Notes: generated by a model not told the origin, from the letters alone. Positions 1 through 11,070 are shown, counted from the first letter of the stretch. The stretch is 64,000 bases of DNA from Serratia sp. DD3 (GCF_000496755.2 NZ_AYKS02000041.1:66547-130546); one strand, 5' to 3'. Program-made: numbers and translations.

Positions 1-245
1 CCCTGAATAAGGTCACCATTATCCACCAGCACACTGTTGGTCACCTGCTGGCGAGCCTGGTGGATAAGGCTGGCGGTGCGAACCAGGCCGAATTTGTCAG
101 TGGGCTTATCTTTATAGTAATCGAAGTCCATCATATTACTATGCAGATCAGTGGTTTCCAGCACACGCAGGTCAACGGTGGCGGCCTGCGTTGCGGCACA
201 AACCAACAAGGCTAAAGTGGATAATCCCAGAGAACGTTTAATCAT
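1..245 (-). CDS. cpdB: 2',3'-cyclic-nucleotide 2'-phosphodiesterase / 3'-nucleotidase CpdB (5' part only)
   Basis: Periplasmic bifunctional enzyme that hydrolyses 2',3'-cyclic nucleotides and 3'-nucleotides to scavenge nucleosides and phosphate. Only the first 81 codons are in the window; the gene runs off the left edge. The start gives a Sec signal peptide ([20 protein letters not shown], then A-A) followed by [15 protein letters not shown], the metallophosphoesterase opening whose D and H are metal ligands, and by [11 protein letters not shown]. The ATG at 245-243 has a GGAG ribosome site just upstream on the minus strand. It is transcribed divergently from cysQ, as in E. coli. Identification is by recalled similarity to E. 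coli CpdB and is firm despite truncation. Confidence 0.93.
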   Translation of the reverse strand, partial: MIKRSLGLSTLALLVCAATQAATVDLRVLETTDLHSNMMDFDYYKDKPTDKFGLVRTASLIHQARQQVTNSVLVDNGDLIQ

Positions 246-659
246 TGGCTATCTCCATATTGTAATGATTCCTGTGCGGTTTCTAACGGTAGCGCGTCTG
301 GCAGAAGGGACTTATCCTGCCGTCTGGCTGTTGTTCGATAAGCATTGAGGAATGAGTGATACCCGTTATCACTCAAGCTACAAGGGTGTTGGCTACGGTT
401 CCTCGCCCCCATTGGCAAAGCAGCAAGCGTTGTTGAACATGCAGCGGGTTCTGTCTGGCAACTTGAATGAACTTAGGTATGTATCTCAAATATTTATGTA
501 ACTATCATTTGATACCTCGCCAAAATGTGAAGTTTGGCAGAAAATTTATCCATGTAACCTGCAGATGCATAAAGTTGTGATAGCGAAGCGTTGTTGATCA
601 AATACTGTAAGTTGCTGGGAAGAGGGTTCCCCCATAAAGCTGAATGTGAGAGGCGCACT
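246..659. other. Divergent cpdB-cysQ intergenic region with a decayed ERIC-like element
   Basis: This 414-bp gap has no convincing gene. It must hold the promoters of cpdB (leftward) and cysQ (rightward), but no clear -35/-10 pair stands out. From about 359 to 480 there is a degenerate copy of the dispersed palindromic repeat seen elsewhere in the window: it begins ATACCCGTTATCACTCAAGC and ends with CAACTTGAATGAACTTAGGTAT-like sequence, an inverted-terminus arrangement typical of ERIC elements. A short open frame starting at 591 simply runs into cysQ and is not a separate gene. Confidence 0.55.
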
Positions 660-1400
660 ATGTTAGAACAGATTTGCCAATTGTCGCGGGAAGCCGGTAT
701 GGCAATCATGGCGGTATATCACGGTGAACAACCCCTTGGCGTAGAAAAGAAACCAGACGATTCCCCCGTCACCGCAGCGGATCTGGCGGCGCATTATATT
801 ATCAAACAGGGGTTGGCGGCGCTGACACCTGATATTCCCCTACTGTCAGAAGAGGATCCGCCTGCCTGGGAAATCCGCCGCAACTGGCGACGTTACTGGT
901 TAGTGGACCCACTTGATGGCACCAAAGAGTTTTTGCAGCGCAACGGTGAATTCACCGTCAACATTGCCTTGATTGAAGAGGGGGAAGCGGTGATGGGGGT
1001 GGTCTACGCCCCGGCATTGGATGTGTTGTATCTGGCTGAGCGCGGTAAAGCCTGGAAAGAGGAAGCGGGTTGTCGGCAAGAGATCAATGTCATTCCTGCT
1101 CAACTACCCGTGGTGGTGGTTAGCCGCTCTCATGTTGATGATGAGTTACGTGAATATTTACAACAATTAGGTGAACATCAAACGATTCCGGTCGGTTCAT
1201 CACTGAAATTTTGCCTGGTGGCGGAAGGAAAGGCTCAACTCTACCCACGTTTTGGACCAACCAATATTTGGGATACCGCCGCAGGGCATGCAGTGGCAGC
1301 GGCAGCGGGTGCTCAAATCCATGATTGGCACGGTAAACCATTATGCTATACCCCCCGTGAGTCTTTTTTGAACCCGGGTTTTCGGGTATCTCTGTTTTAG
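660..1400 (+). CDS. cysQ: 3'(2'),5'-bisphosphate nucleotidase CysQ
   Basis: Hydrolyses 3'-phosphoadenosine 5'-phosphate (PAP), the by-product of sulfate assimilation, to AMP, preventing PAP toxicity; a lithium-sensitive Mg-dependent inositol-monophosphatase-fold enzyme. The 246-residue protein matches the usual family length. Visible motifs are LLSEED (61-66) and DPLDGTKEF (83-91), the two metal-binding signatures, and [10 protein letters not shown] near the C terminus. The ATG at 660 is chosen because GAGAGG precedes it by a good distance and the protein then begins MLEQICQL as in E. coli; the frame is open further upstream but lacks support. It ends in a strong palindrome shared with the convergent ytfJ. 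Confidence 0.96.
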   Translation: MLEQICQLSREAGMAIMAVYHGEQPLGVEKKPDDSPVTAADLAAHYIIKQGLAALTPDIPLLSEEDPPAWEIRRNWRRYWLVDPLDGTKEFLQRNGEFTVNIALIEEGEAVMGVVYAPALDVLYLAERGKAWKEEAGCRQEINVIPAQLPVVVVSRSHVDDELREYLQQLGEHQTIPVGSSLKFCLVAEGKAQLYPRFGPTNIWDTAAGHAVAAAAGAQIHDWHGKPLCYTPRESFLNPGFRVSLF

Positions 1401-1421
1401 TCTGGCACTGTCCTGCCGTTG

Positions 1422-1474
1422 CCTCTCATTCTTCAAGTTGCAGCTGATATTGCTGCAACTTGAAGAATGAGAGG
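1422..1474. repeat. Perfect 23-bp inverted repeat between convergent cysQ and ytfJ
   Basis: The arms at 1422-1444 and 1452-1474 are exact reverse complements around a 7-nt loop (TGATATT). The core reads TTCAAGTTGCAGC. It lies 21 bp after the cysQ stop and 8 bp before the ytfJ stop, so transcripts from either side would fold into the same long hairpin. This suggests a bidirectional terminator or 3'-end stabiliser. It is the cleanest member of a family of related palindromes in this window and is probably a deleted ERIC-type element. There is no strong T-tract on either side. Confidence 0.8.
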
Positions 1475-1482
1475 TATCAAGG

Positions 1483-2037
1483 CTATTTTAGCAGTTGGTG
1501 CAGTAACGCCATCACCTGTATTACCTCTTGCGGAGTCAGTGCGCCCTCTTTGGCAAACTGGATCTTGCCTTCTTTATCCAGCACTACCATCGCCGAGCCT
1601 TTGGGCTGTAGCTCCCAAGCCTTCAGGACGATGCCATTACTGTCGACAATAAATTGTGACCAAGGAAACTCTTTCTTGCTGTCTTCTATACTGTTACGGA
1701 CAAACATGGCGGTACCGATAATGGCATCATCAGTATTAATGATTGTCGTCGTTTGGTAATAATCATGAGGTAGTTTGGCTGCCTTGATGGCATCAATCAG
1801 CGGGGTGTTTATCTCTTTGGCTGAGGTGCGACCAGCAATATGCTGTACCACGCGCACTTTTCCATTGAGCTGAGCACTACTCCAGGTTTTGTAGCTAAAC
1901 TGGTTATTAAGGTACAACAGTTCCCCTTTGTCACTGACCCCGGTGGGTGGCACACGCTGTTGGAGCTGGAAGTTGTGGGCGCTGGCTAACATGGGCACTA
2001 ACAGTAACGAGATCACTAACAGGATACTTTTTTTCAT
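1483..2037 (-). CDS. ytfJ: YtfJ family periplasmic protein
   Basis: Small exported protein of unknown biochemical role, conserved in enterobacteria. The 184-residue product starts with a clear Sec signal peptide (MKKSILLVISLLLVPMLASA, cleavage before HNFQ) and continues as a thioredoxin-like-fold domain without an evident CxxC redox pair. The ATG is preceded by GGAG at good spacing. It sits convergent to cysQ and shares the palindrome at 1422-1474. The order cysQ-ytfJ-ytfK-ytfL is the same as in E. coli, which supports the name. Function cannot be inferred from the sequence. Confidence 0.93.
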   Translation of the reverse strand: MKKSILLVISLLLVPMLASAHNFQLQQRVPPTGVSDKGELLYLNNQFSYKTWSSAQLNGKVRVVQHIAGRTSAKEINTPLIDAIKAAKLPHDYYQTTTIINTDDAIIGTAMFVRNSIEDSKKEFPWSQFIVDSNGIVLKAWELQPKGSAMVVLDKEGKIQFAKEGALTPQEVIQVMALLHQLLK

Positions 2038-2422
2038 GTGTTCTCCGGCATCAAGGAATACGTGTTGACCAACATTAGATGCTTAAAGCATAGGTAGCCA
2101 TCAGAGGTCTGTCCTGTTAGCTGGTTGCAGTTTTTTCTTTGCTCTGCAGATGAGTTTGTTTTGAGCTTATGTGCTAATAAAGTTAATTAACTCCATACGT
2201 GACTCGGTAAATAACTGTAAGGCCAGTTAATCCATCTATTTTTGTTGTATAATATAGTTTATTGAAAGGTGATTGATTGCATTCGGATGTTGAAGTTGCC
2301 ACTTTGGCCACTGACTGAATGCAGGGAGCTCTGCCCGAGTTCTTCAAGTTGCCGGGCAAAACGCAGCGCGTGTTGAACCCTGCTTGAATGGCAACGGGTA
2401 TAATGGAAGGAAAGCGAAAAGT
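2038..2422. other. ytfJ-ytfK divergent intergenic region
   Basis: A 385-bp gap with no gene. A perfect -10 hexamer TATAAT occurs at 2248-2253 in the orientation of ytfK, but the sequence 17 bp upstream is a poor -35, so activator dependence is plausible. From about 2341 to 2402 lies a short ERIC-like remnant beginning TCTTCAAGTTGCCGG and ending CTTGAATGGCAACGGGTATA; it runs directly into the ytfK ribosome binding site. Confidence 0.5.
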
Positions 2423-2629
2423 ATGAAAATTTTCCAGCGTTATAATCCACAAAGAGTGGCTAAGTATGTCAAGATTTTGTTCCGAGGTAGGCTGTATATC
2501 AAGGATGTGGGGGCGTTTGAGTTCGACAAAGGCAAAATTCTGCTGCCAAAGGTACGTGATTTACGCCACTTTAGTGTGATGTCTGAGGTCAATCAGCAGG
2601 TGTCGTTATTGCAGGCAGAAATAGGCTAA
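2423..2629 (+). CDS. ytfK: YtfK, stress protein that stimulates (p)ppGpp accumulation through SpoT
   Basis: The 68-residue protein begins MKIFQRYNP and contains [20 protein letters not shown], nearly identical to E. coli YtfK. In E. coli YtfK interacts with SpoT and shifts it towards (p)ppGpp synthesis during phosphate or fatty-acid starvation; that role is known for the family and not visible in the sequence. The ATG at 2423 was chosen by homology; GGAAGG lies upstream at slightly long spacing. The frame is open upstream through an ERIC-like remnant, which explains why longer calls are possible but unlikely. It is convergent with ytfL. Confidence 0.92.
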   Translation: MKIFQRYNPQRVAKYVKILFRGRLYIKDVGAFEFDKGKILLPKVRDLRHFSVMSEVNQQVSLLQAEIG

Positions 2630-2644
2630 AGGTGGTATTGCCAT

Positions 2645-2685
2645 CGTCATTCAAGTTGCATCAATCCCTAGCCGCTTGAATGACG
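2645..2685. repeat. Inverted repeat between convergent ytfK and ytfL
   Basis: Arms CGTCATTCAAG (2645-2655) and CTTGAATGACG (2675-2685) are perfect reverse complements around a 19-nt loop. It has the same TTCAAG/CTTGAA core as the element between cysQ and ytfJ and also lies between two convergent stops, so it may act as a bidirectional terminator. Confidence 0.65.
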
Positions 2686-2695
2686 ACGAGGATAT

Positions 2696-4027
2696 TTATA
2701 CCGGAGGCAGAGTATCTTCTGCTTTGGGGTGAACCAACGCTGGCTTATCGCTCAGTCTGGTAACCAACAGTTGGTCGATTTTATAGCTATCGATATCAAC
2801 AACTTCAAACTTGTAGCCAGCATACTTTACAAAATCTGTACGTTTTGGGATCTTGCGCAGCATATACATCATAAAACCACCGATGGTTTCGTAATTGCCT
2901 GACTGTGGGAATTCATCAATATCCAGTACACGCATCACGTCATCAATGGGGGTTCCCCCTTCAATCAGCCATGAGTTTTCATCACGGGCAACAATTTGCT
3001 CTTCTTGGCCTTGCCCCACCAAGTCACCCATCAATGTGGTCATGACGTCGTTCAGAGTGATAATACCAACTACCAGTGCATATTCATTGAGGATCACCGC
3101 AAAGTCTTCACCCGCAGTTTTAAAGCTCTCCAATGCTTCTGACAGTGTAAGTGTATCCGGTACGATTAACGCAGAACGGATTTGTACGCCATTGCTTAAT
3201 GCCAGACTCTGGTTCCCCAAAACGCGGTTTAGCAGGTCTTTAGAGTCCACATACCCGACAACCTGATCGATATGCCCATCACAGACCAGGAATTTGGAGT
3301 GAGGATGGGTAGAGATTTTTTCTTTGATACTCTCTTCACTTTCACGCAGGTCGAAGTAGATAACGCTTTCACGGGAAGTCATCGAAGAGGGTACGGTACG
3401 TGATTCCAGCTCAAAGACGTTTTCAATCAGTTCATGTTCTTGTTTGCGCAGTACCCCAGCCAGTGCACCGGCTTCCACTACCGCATAGATATCGTCAGAG
3501 GTGATATCGTCGTTACGCGCCATTGGCAGTTTAAACAGGCGGAAGATCAGGTTGGCCATTCCATTGAAGAACCAGACCAGTGGGCGGCAAATCATGATTG
3601 AGAAACGCATTGGGTTGATGATCCGCACCGCAACGGTCTCCGGTGCAATCATACCGATGCGCTTCGGCGTTAAATCGGCGAACAGAATGAACATACTGGT
3701 CACCAGTACAAACGAACAGATAAAACTGACTTGTTCAGAGATCTCTGGTGACAGAAAACGCTCGAAAAATAGTTTGAAACTGGGTGAGAAGGCCGCATCA
3801 CCGACAATACCACCAAGGATGGCCACTGCGTTGAGCCCGATTTGCACTACCGTAAAGAACAGCCCCGGTGTTTCCTGGAGTTTAAGGACCTTGAGGGCAT
3901 TGATGTTGCCTTCATCAGCCATCAATTTAAGTTTTATCTTACGGGAAGCGGCCAGAGAAATTTCTGCGAGCGAAAAAAATGCGCTCACCGTGATTAGAAA
4001 AAGAATCAGCAAAATACTGTTTAACAT
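2696..4027 (-). CDS. ytfL: CNNM/CBS-domain membrane transporter YtfL (PaeA-like polyamine exporter)
   Basis: The 443-residue protein has the DUF21/CNNM architecture: four hydrophobic segments in the first 150 residues (start MLNSILLILFLITVSAFFSL), a CBS pair around 200-325, and a CorC_HlyC domain in the last 100 residues. The YtfL orthologue in Salmonella and E. coli, PaeA, protects against cadaverine and putrescine in stationary phase, probably by export. The family was earlier thought to move divalent cations, so the substrate here is inferred. It is monocistronic and convergent with ytfK. The protein begins directly at its first hydrophobic segment, as expected. Confidence 0.93.
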   Translation of the reverse strand: MLNSILLILFLITVSAFFSLAEISLAASRKIKLKLMADEGNINALKVLKLQETPGLFFTVVQIGLNAVAILGGIVGDAAFSPSFKLFFERFLSPEISEQVSFICSFVLVTSMFILFADLTPKRIGMIAPETVAVRIINPMRFSIMICRPLVWFFNGMANLIFRLFKLPMARNDDITSDDIYAVVEAGALAGVLRKQEHELIENVFELESRTVPSSMTSRESVIYFDLRESEESIKEKISTHPHSKFLVCDGHIDQVVGYVDSKDLLNRVLGNQSLALSNGVQIRSALIVPDTLTLSEALESFKTAGEDFAVILNEYALVVGIITLNDVMTTLMGDLVGQGQEEQIVARDENSWLIEGGTPIDDVMRVLDIDEFPQSGNYETIGGFMMYMLRKIPKRTDFVKYAGYKFEVVDIDSYKIDQLLVTRLSDKPALVHPKAEDTLPPV

Positions 4028-4207
4028 AATCTATCCATTCGTGCCGACGCGACGGAATGTCAGCGCTCTTTTGGAGGGGGTAATACCGTGTAAAAAATGA
4101 ATCATAGTGCACGATGTGCCGTGCTGTTAAAAATGGGGCCACCCATGCAGCCCGCTACAGTATAGCAGTTGCCCCATCAGGGTAGCCAGTGGTTAAAAAT
4201 TAACAGG

Positions 4208-4849
4208 TTATCCTTGAGGTGGCAGGCAGACGCCAATCCCTCCCAAGCCACAATAGCCATCAGGGTTTTTATGCAGATACTGCTGATGGTAATCTTCGGC
4301 ATAGTAGAAAGGTAGAGCGGCCAGGATCTCGGTGGTAATGGTACGTTGATCACCCGCCTTGCTCATGGCTTGCTGGAAACGCTGCAAACTCAACGCTGCC
4401 TCTGCTTGTTGCTCGGTATTAGTATAATAAATGGCAGAACGGTACTGGGTGCCGATATCGCCCCCTTGGCGCATACCCTGGGCCGGATCATGGTTCTCCC
4501 AAAACACCTGTAGCAAATGGCGATAATCGGTGATGTTGGGATCGAACAGGATGCGTACCACTTCAGCATGGCCAGTCTGTCCGCTACACACTTCACGATA
4601 AGTTGGGTTCGGTGTGTATCCACCACTATAGCCTGCGGCGGTGCTGTAAACCCCTGGTTGCTGCCAAAACAAGCGCTCAACGCCCCAGAAACAGCCCATG
4701 GCAAAGATGGCAACCTCCATGCCTTCTGGTACGCTGGTCATGTCGTGGCCAGTCACGGCATGCGTGCTTGCTACTACCAGGGGGGTAGCACGCCCCGGAA
4801 GTGCACTTGCTTGATCGACGTTTTCAGATTTATCAAAAGATTGAATCAC
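4208..4849 (-). CDS. msrA: Peptide methionine (S)-S-oxide reductase MsrA
   Basis: Reduces the S epimer of methionine sulfoxide in proteins and free methionine, using thioredoxin. The catalytic motif GCFWG places the nucleophilic cysteine at residue 53, and the C-terminal stretch [11 protein letters not shown] carries the two resolving cysteines typical of the E. coli enzyme. At 213 residues it has the long enterobacterial form with an N-terminal extension. It is transcribed away from tamA, as in E. coli. Confidence 0.96.
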   Translation of the reverse strand: MIQSFDKSENVDQASALPGRATPLVVASTHAVTGHDMTSVPEGMEVAIFAMGCFWGVERLFWQQPGVYSTAAGYSGGYTPNPTYREVCSGQTGHAEVVRILFDPNITDYRHLLQVFWENHDPAQGMRQGGDIGTQYRSAIYYTNTEQQAEAALSLQRFQQAMSKAGDQRTITTEILAALPFYYAEDYHQQYLHKNPDGYCGLGGIGVCLPPQG

Positions 4850-5169
4850 GATAGACTCCTGTTGCCCTATTAATAATTGCCTTAATCACTGAGGGTTACT
4901 CAAGCTGCGGGTGTTTTGGCTGCCATTTGCCTGAATCTGACCATAAAGCAGCGAGTCAATTATCACTGTCCGTTTCTTTGCTCACAATCAGTCTTGTGTC
5001 GCACTGGTATATATTGGTCACCATTCAAACGGTAGGGACTTCAACTTGAATGGCGTTGCGGATAATATGCGGTGTCTGTTGTTAGTCTGTAAAGAGGTGG
5101 TTTTGATCGTTTGAGTAATTTCAGCCCTACAGCAAAGTGACTGACAGTAAAATAAATTAAGGAGACGTT
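4850..5169. other. Divergent msrA-tamA promoter region
   Basis: A 320-bp gene-free gap that must hold the promoters of msrA and tamA. Fragments of the dispersed repeat are visible: TTACTCAAGCTGCGGGTG near 4892-4909, and an inverted pair CCATTCAA (5021-5028) / TTGAATGG (5046-5053). AAGGAG immediately upstream of the tamA GTG is the ribosome site. No confident -35/-10 pair was found. Confidence 0.5.
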
Positions 5170-6906
5170 GTGCCAAGATACCCGGTCCTTTGTGTTTTAT
5201 GCGCGCTATTGATTATGCCGCCGGCATTGGCAGCAAATGTGCGCCTTCAGGTCGAAGGTCTGAGTGGTGAATTGGAAAGGAACGTCCGCGTGCGTCTTTC
5301 AGCGATCACACCCGAAGAGGTGAATGCTGAAGGGCGTTTCCGTGCTCGAGTTGATGCAGCCATCCGCCAGGGGTTGCGTCCGTTGGGGTATTATGAGCCA
5401 ATTATTGATTTCACTTTTGATGATAACCCAACACTTTCTCGACCGGTATTGCGCGCTAAGGTTGATCCTGGTGAGCCGGTACGCATTTCTGGGGTGAATA
5501 TTGCCCTGCAAGGGGAGGCGAGCACGGATCAAGATTATCTGGATCTGGTACGCACCAGCAGGCCCGCCATCGGTGAGATCCTCAACCATGGTCAGTATGA
5601 CGGTTTCAAAAGTGGATTGACGGGGTTGGCACTGCGTAAAGGCTATTTTGACGCCAATATGCCAAAGAGCCAACTTGGTGTGGCCAAAGAGTTGCACAAG
5701 GCTTTTTGGGACATTGATTTTGATAGTGGTGAGCGATATCACTTCGGAAAAGTCAGGTTTAAAGGCTCACAAATTCGTGAGGACTACCTGCAAAATCTGG
5801 TGCCCTTTCATCAGGGAGATTATTACACGTCAAATGACCTGGCTGAGTTGAACCGGCGTTTATCCGCCACCAACTGGTTTAATTCGGTGGTGGTATCTCC
5901 AGACTTCGCTGATGCTAAAGAGAACAAGATTTTGCCGTTAGATGCGCTGGTCACCCCACGTAGTAGCAATATTGTCGAGATGGGGGGCGGTTTTTCTACC
6001 GACATTGGGCCGCGTGTACTCGGCAGTTGGCGCAAGCCCTGGCTGAATGATCGCGGCCATAGCTTGACCACCAGCGCTAATATTTCCGCACCGGAACAAC
6101 AGTTGGATCTCAGTTATAGAATACCGCTGTTGCGCAGTCCCCTTGAACAATATTATCTACTGCAAGGGGGGTTCAAACGCACCGATCTGAACGATACCCA
6201 ATCCGATAGTAGTAAGTTAGTGGTTTCACGTAACTGGGATCTTTCCAGCGGCTGGCAGCGAGCGCTGAACCTGAGTTTGCGTCTGGACCATTTTACCCAA
6301 GGGGATGTGACGAATACCACCACGTTGCTGTATCCCGGGGTGAGATTTTCCCGCGTTCGAGCTCGGGGGGGGATGATGCCGGTATGGGGGGATAGCCAAC
6401 GCTATTCTTTTGATGTTTCTGACACGACCTGGGGGTCTGGCGTCGATTTTGCGTTGATCCAGACACAGAACGTTTGGATCCGCAGCTTGGCGGAAAAACA
6501 CCGTTTTGTGGCTCGTGGGCAAGTTGGTTGGATTGAAACCAATGATTTTGACAAGGTCCCGCCTGATTTACGTTTTTTTGCTGGTGGTGATCGCAGTATT
6601 CGCGGTTACAAATTTCAGGCGGTCTCTCCCCGCGACAGCAATGGCGCACTAACCGGGGCTTCCAAGCTGATGACCGGTTCGCTGGAATATCAATACAATG
6701 TCTCTGGTCGCTGGTGGGGTGCGATGTTTGTTGACTCGGGTCAGGCGATTAACAGTATCAAAGAAAGCGATCTTAAAACGGGAGCGGGGGTCGGTGTGCG
6801 TTGGCAATCACCCGTTGGGCCAGTGAAGCTCGATATCGCCACACCCATTGGGGATAAAGACACTCATGGTGTGCAGTTCTATATCGGTTTGGGGCCTGAA
6901 CTATGA
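5170..6906 (+). CDS. tamA: Outer-membrane translocation and assembly factor TamA
   Basis: Omp85-family outer-membrane barrel of the TAM complex, which with TamB helps insert autotransporters and moves phospholipid towards the outer membrane. The 578-residue protein has a signal peptide (cleavage near residue 22), three POTRA domains to about residue 260, and a 16-strand barrel. The Omp85 signature RGY occurs in RSIRGYKF with the arginine at residue 478. The start is GTG at 5170, 5 bp after AGGAG; an ATG-only search would miss it. The stop overlaps the tamB start by 4 bp (ATGA), indicating translational coupling. Confidence 0.97.
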   Translation: MPRYPVLCVLCALLIMPPALAANVRLQVEGLSGELERNVRVRLSAITPEEVNAEGRFRARVDAAIRQGLRPLGYYEPIIDFTFDDNPTLSRPVLRAKVDPGEPVRISGVNIALQGEASTDQDYLDLVRTSRPAIGEILNHGQYDGFKSGLTGLALRKGYFDANMPKSQLGVAKELHKAFWDIDFDSGERYHFGKVRFKGSQIREDYLQNLVPFHQGDYYTSNDLAELNRRLSATNWFNSVVVSPDFADAKENKILPLDALVTPRSSNIVEMGGGFSTDIGPRVLGSWRKPWLNDRGHSLTTSANISAPEQQLDLSYRIPLLRSPLEQYYLLQGGFKRTDLNDTQSDSSKLVVSRNWDLSSGWQRALNLSLRLDHFTQGDVTNTTTLLYPGVRFSRVRARGGMMPVWGDSQRYSFDVSDTTWGSGVDFALIQTQNVWIRSLAEKHRFVARGQVGWIETNDFDKVPPDLRFFAGGDRSIRGYKFQAVSPRDSNGALTGASKLMTGSLEYQYNVSGRWWGAMFVDSGQAINSIKESDLKTGAGVGVRWQSPVGPVKLDIATPIGDKDTHGVQFYIGLGPEL

Positions 6907-9900
6907 GCTGGTTGAAAAAGATTTGTCTGGGATTTTTGATCCTGCTGCTGCTACTGATTGGTTCGTTGGCATTTCTGTTGGGGACCACCACGGGTTTGCA
7001 TCTGGCCATCAATGGGGCTGTTCGCTGGGTGCCGGGGCTGGAGATTGCAACAGTCAGCGGTGGCTGGCGTGATTTGACGCTGAAAGGCATCAAATATCAG
7101 ATGCCTGGCGTGTCAGTCAACGCGGGGCAATTTCATCTCTCACTTGATTTCTCTTGCCTGAGAAACAGCACCTTGTGCATCAATGCATTGACCACGCAGG
7201 ATGTGGAGGTGGTGGTGAAAACGGCTGAAATGCCACCATCCACATCAGTAGAAGAGCAACCGCAGCCTATTTCCGATATTCGTACGCCTTATCCGCTGAC
7301 CTTGCGCAAGCTGGCATTGAATAATGTCAACGTCAGGGTGGACGACATGGTTATCTCTCTAGGGGAATTTAGTTCCGGGGCTCAGTGGCAAGGGCGTGAG
7401 CTGACCCTGATGCCCACCACGGTTCATGCCTTACAGGTTGCATTGCCAAAAACCCCCGCCAATGCGTTGCCCCCAGAGCATCAACCCGCGGCAGATCCAG
7501 TATCGAAGGCCGCGACAGATAAAACCCCGGCAATGCCATTATCGGCGGCGGTACCAGAGCAACCATTGGGGGAGATGCTGAACGCATTGTTTGCCAAACC
7601 GCTGTTACCTGAGCTACCGATGATCCGTTTGCCGCTGGATATTACGGTTCAGCAACTTAACGCTGATCAACTGCAGTTGACGGGTGACACTGATGTGACC
7701 ATCACCAGTCTATTACTGCAGGGGCGCACCCTAGAGCAGCACATTCAGTTAGATCAATTGACGGTGAGGTCTCCGCAAGGCCAAGCCTTTGTTAAAGGTC
7801 AGGTTACTCTGGCCGATAGTTGGCCGCTTGAGATGGCGGTGAACAGCACATTGAATATCGAACCGCTGAAAGGGGAAAAGCTAAAGCTGAACATAAGTGG
7901 TGGGTTACGTGAAGAACTGAACGTCACCTTGAACCTTTCTGGGCCAGTCAGTGCGCAACTGGATATGCAAACTCGATTGGCAGAGGTGGGATTACCCTTG
8001 ATGCTGACGCTGCAAAGCAAACAGCTACAGTGGCCGCTGACAGGGGAAATGCAATATCAGGTGAATGATCTTCGCGTGCGTGTTAACGGCAAGGCGGCCG
8101 ATTATGCTCTCTCCGCCCGGGCCAATATTAACGGCCAGGATTTACCTGCGGCAGTGCTACAGCTTGATGGCAAGGGTAATCTTGAGCAATTCAACCTGGA
8201 TCGTTTGCGTTTGGCCGCACTGGAGGGGCATGCTGACCTTACTGCTCTGGTTGACTGGCGTCAGGCTATCAGTTGGACCTCACAATTAACGCTAACCGGC
8301 ATTAATACCGCCAGGCAATGGCCTGACTGGCCTGCTCGTCTAGAAGGGAAAATAACCACCCGGGGTAGCGTTCACGGTGGTAGTTGGCAACTCCAGGTGC
8401 CGGAGTTGCAACTGGACGGCAATGTGAAACAACACCGTCTATCGGCGCAGGGTTCGTTGCGTGGCAATGCGGCGGGTCAGTGGTCTATCCCCAGTATCGA
8501 CCTGGCTCTGGGGCGCAATACCCTCAGCATCAAAGGCCAGTTGGATGAAAAAAACTGGTTGCTGGATAGCAAACTTGATGCACAACATCTTGATGGTACC
8601 TTGCCGGGGCTGGCGGGGAATATCACTGGGCAGTTGAGACTACGCGGCAATCTACAGGCTCCGCAACTGCTGACAGACCTGACCGCACAGGGTTTGCAAT
8701 GGCAGGCTCTGCATATTCAACAGGTGAAACTGGACAGTGATATTCGCTCTGGTGAACAGGTTCAGGGGCAATTGACACTCCGGGTAACACAACTGAAACA
8801 AGATGCTCTGCAGATCAACCAGTTGACCTTGGATGCCAGAGGAAGCGAACGCCAGCATCGGTTGCAGCTAAGTATTGATGGTAAGCCGGTTTCTGGGCAA
8901 TTGGCCCTGGAGGGGAGTTTTGACCGTCAACTGCAACGCTGGCGCGGTAACCTGAATAACACCTATTTTGATACCCCAGTGGGGGAATGGCGTCTGACTC
9001 GTGCTATCGCGTTGGATTACCTGCATACGCAGCAGAGAATCAGCATCGGGCCACATTGCTGGCTTAACCCGAATGCTGAGCTTTGTGTGCCAAGAACCAT
9101 TGACGCGGGTGCCAGTGGCCAAGCTAGCGTGGTGCTTAACCGTTTTGACTTGGTGATGCTTAAACCCTTCCTGGGGCCAGACACTGCACTCAGCGGCCTG
9201 TTTAGTGGCCGGGCTGAGGTGAGTTGGCAACCCGGTGGGGCGTTACCCCAAGCGAGAGTCTCGCTGGTGGGTAACGGGGTGAAAGTAGTGCAACAACTGC
9301 AAGGCAGTGCGTTGCCGATTGCTTTTGACACCATCAACCTCAATGCCGCTTTGAACCAGGGGCGGGCGCAAGCTGACTGGTTGATTAAGCTGACCAATAA
9401 TGGCCAGTTAAATGGCAACATTCAGGTCACTGACCCACAAGTGCGTCGTGCTATCAGCGGTAATGTGAATATTAGCGATATCTCGCTGGCGCTGCTCAAT
9501 CCAATTCTGGTGCAGGGTGAGAAAGCCACGGGAAGGCTGAACGCCAATCTGCAATTAGGCGGTAGTGCGCAGCATCCTTTAGTATTTGGTCGCTTGGCAC
9601 TGGAGAAAGCGGTTATTGTCGGCCACTGGATGCCGTTTGATATGACCGAAGGGCGTCTGGTGCTGAACTTCAATGGCATGACATCGACCCTGGAAGGGCT
9701 GCTCGCGACGACCAACGGCCAACTGAACCTGACGGGGGATGCTGACTGGCGGGATATCACCGCCTGGCGTGCGCGTATTGCCGCCAAAGGCAACCGTCTA
9801 CGTGTGACGATACCACCGATGGTGCGTATTGATGTCTCACCGGATTTACAGTTTGAAGCAACGCCACAACTGCTCTCTCTTAATGGTTCAGTGGGTATCC

Positions 9901-10721
9901 CATGGGCGAGGATTACAGTACAGGAGTTGCCGGAGAGTGCGGTAGGCATTTCATCTGATGAAGTGATGCTTGATAACCAGCTCCAACCGATCCAACCTGC
10001 TTCGGCGTTGATCCCTATCAGTAGCCATCTGATGATCCATGTCGGTAACGATGTTACTCTGGACGCCTTTGGTCTGCAGGCCAGCTTGCGTGGTGATCTG
10101 CGTGTCGTTCAGGATCCGCGCGGGTTAGGTCTGCATGGTCAAATTAATATTCCATCAGGTCGTTTTCATGCTTATGGCCAGGATCTCCTTGTGCGTAAAG
10201 GGCTACTATTGTTTTCTGGCCCAGCGGATCAACCGATGCTGAATATTGAAGCAATCCGTAACCCAGATGCGACGCAAGATGGTGTCACCGCTGGGGTGCG
10301 GGTGACGGGAATGGCGGATGCACCAAGGCTGGAAGTCTTTTCTGACCCGACTTTATCCCAACAGGAAGCCTTGTCTTACCTGCTGCGCGGCCAGGGGTTG
10401 AGCAGTAGTGGGGCTGATGGCAATGCCATGACATCAATGTTAATTGGTATGGGGGTTGCACAAAGTGGTCAACTTGTGGGTAAAATCGGAGAAGCGTTTG
10501 GCGTAAGTAATTTAGCCCTTGATACCGAGGGGGTGGGTGACAGCTCCAAGGTGGTTGTCAGTGGCTATATTCTCCCTGGCCTACAAGTAAAATATGGGGT
10601 GGGGATATTTGATTCATTGGCCACGCTAACGTTGCGATACCGTTTGATGCCCAGATTGTATCTGGAGGCGGTATCTGGTCTTGCCCAAGCACTGGATGTG
10701 CTTTATCAGTTTGAGTTTTGA
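6903..10721 (+). CDS. tamB: Inner-membrane-anchored translocation and assembly subunit TamB
   Basis: Partner of TamA: an AsmA-like bridge that spans the periplasm as a long hydrophobic beta-groove and supports autotransporter assembly and lipid transport. The 1272-residue protein starts with one membrane anchor (about residues 6-27), has a proline/alanine-rich stretch around 180-220, repetitive beta-structure throughout, and the conserved DUF490/TamB C-terminal domain from about 930 to the end, finishing YQFEF. Size agrees with the enterobacterial family. It overlaps tamA by 4 bp and is followed 3 bp later by ytfP, so tamA-tamB-ytfP form one operon. Confidence 0.97.
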   Translation: MSWLKKICLGFLILLLLLIGSLAFLLGTTTGLHLAINGAVRWVPGLEIATVSGGWRDLTLKGIKYQMPGVSVNAGQFHLSLDFSCLRNSTLCINALTTQDVEVVVKTAEMPPSTSVEEQPQPISDIRTPYPLTLRKLALNNVNVRVDDMVISLGEFSSGAQWQGRELTLMPTTVHALQVALPKTPANALPPEHQPAADPVSKAATDKTPAMPLSAAVPEQPLGEMLNALFAKPLLPELPMIRLPLDITVQQLNADQLQLTGDTDVTITSLLLQGRTLEQHIQLDQLTVRSPQGQAFVKGQVTLADSWPLEMAVNSTLNIEPLKGEKLKLNISGGLREELNVTLNLSGPVSAQLDMQTRLAEVGLPLMLTLQSKQLQWPLTGEMQYQVNDLRVRVNGKAADYALSARANINGQDLPAAVLQLDGKGNLEQFNLDRLRLAALEGHADLTALVDWRQAISWTSQLTLTGINTARQWPDWPARLEGKITTRGSVHGGSWQLQVPELQLDGNVKQHRLSAQGSLRGNAAGQWSIPSIDLALGRNTLSIKGQLDEKNWLLDSKLDAQHLDGTLPGLAGNITGQLRLRGNLQAPQLLTDLTAQGLQWQALHIQQVKLDSDIRSGEQVQGQLTLRVTQLKQDALQINQLTLDARGSERQHRLQLSIDGKPVSGQLALEGSFDRQLQRWRGNLNNTYFDTPVGEWRLTRAIALDYLHTQQRISIGPHCWLNPNAELCVPRTIDAGASGQASVVLNRFDLVMLKPFLGPDTALSGLFSGRAEVSWQPGGALPQARVSLVGNGVKVVQQLQGSALPIAFDTINLNAALNQGRAQADWLIKLTNNGQLNGNIQVTDPQVRRAISGNVNISDISLALLNPILVQGEKATGRLNANLQLGGSAQHPLVFGRLALEKAVIVGHWMPFDMTEGRLVLNFNGMTSTLEGLLATTNGQLNLTGDADWRDITAWRARIAAKGNRLRVTIPPMVRIDVSPDLQFEATPQLLSLNGSVGIPWARITVQELPESAVGISSDEVMLDNQLQPIQPASALIPISSHLMIHVGNDVTLDAFGLQASLRGDLRVVQDPRGLGLHGQINIPSGRFHAYGQDLLVRKGLLLFSGPADQPMLNIEAIRNPDATQDGVTAGVRVTGMADAPRLEVFSDPTLSQQEALSYLLRGQGLSSSGADGNAMTSMLIGMGVAQSGQLVGKIGEAFGVSNLALDTEGVGDSSKVVVSGYILPGLQVKYGVGIFDSLATLTLRYRLMPRLYLEAVSGLAQALDVLYQFEF

Positions 10722-10724
10722 GCT

Positions 10725-11069
10725 ATGCGAATAATTGTTTATGGCAGTTTACGACGCAAGCAGGGAAACAGCCATTGGATGACCAATGCCCAATGGCTGG
10801 GTGAACATGAGTTAGAGGGCTATCAGATTTATAATCTGGGCCACTACCCGGCGGCGATCCCTGGAGAGGGGGCAATACACTGTGAGGTGTATCGTATTAA
10901 CTCGTCAATTTTGGCTGAGTTGGATGAGTTGAAAAGCAATACCAAGGATTATCAGCGCGAACTGATTCAAACACCTTATGGTAGTGCATGGATCTACCTG
11001 TATAAGCACAGTGTTGAGGGGTTTCCGCGGATTGACAGCGGTGACTGGTTAACGCGTCTTGATGAGTAG
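10725..11069 (+). CDS. ytfP: Gamma-glutamylcyclotransferase-fold protein YtfP
   Basis: A 114-residue protein of the GGCT-like (AIG2-like) fold. The conserved VYGSLRRKQGNSHWM near the N terminus is the family signature loop (YGSL plus following basic residues), and ELDELKSN supplies the conserved acidic position. E. coli YtfP has a known structure, but its substrate is not settled. It is the third gene of the tamAB-ytfP operon, with only 3 bp after the tamB stop, the order kept in E. coli. A role in TAM function is not established. Confidence 0.93.
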   Translation: MRIIVYGSLRRKQGNSHWMTNAQWLGEHELEGYQIYNLGHYPAAIPGEGAIHCEVYRINSSILAELDELKSNTKDYQRELIQTPYGSAWIYLYKHSVEGFPRIDSGDWLTRLDE

Positions 11070-11070
11070 C

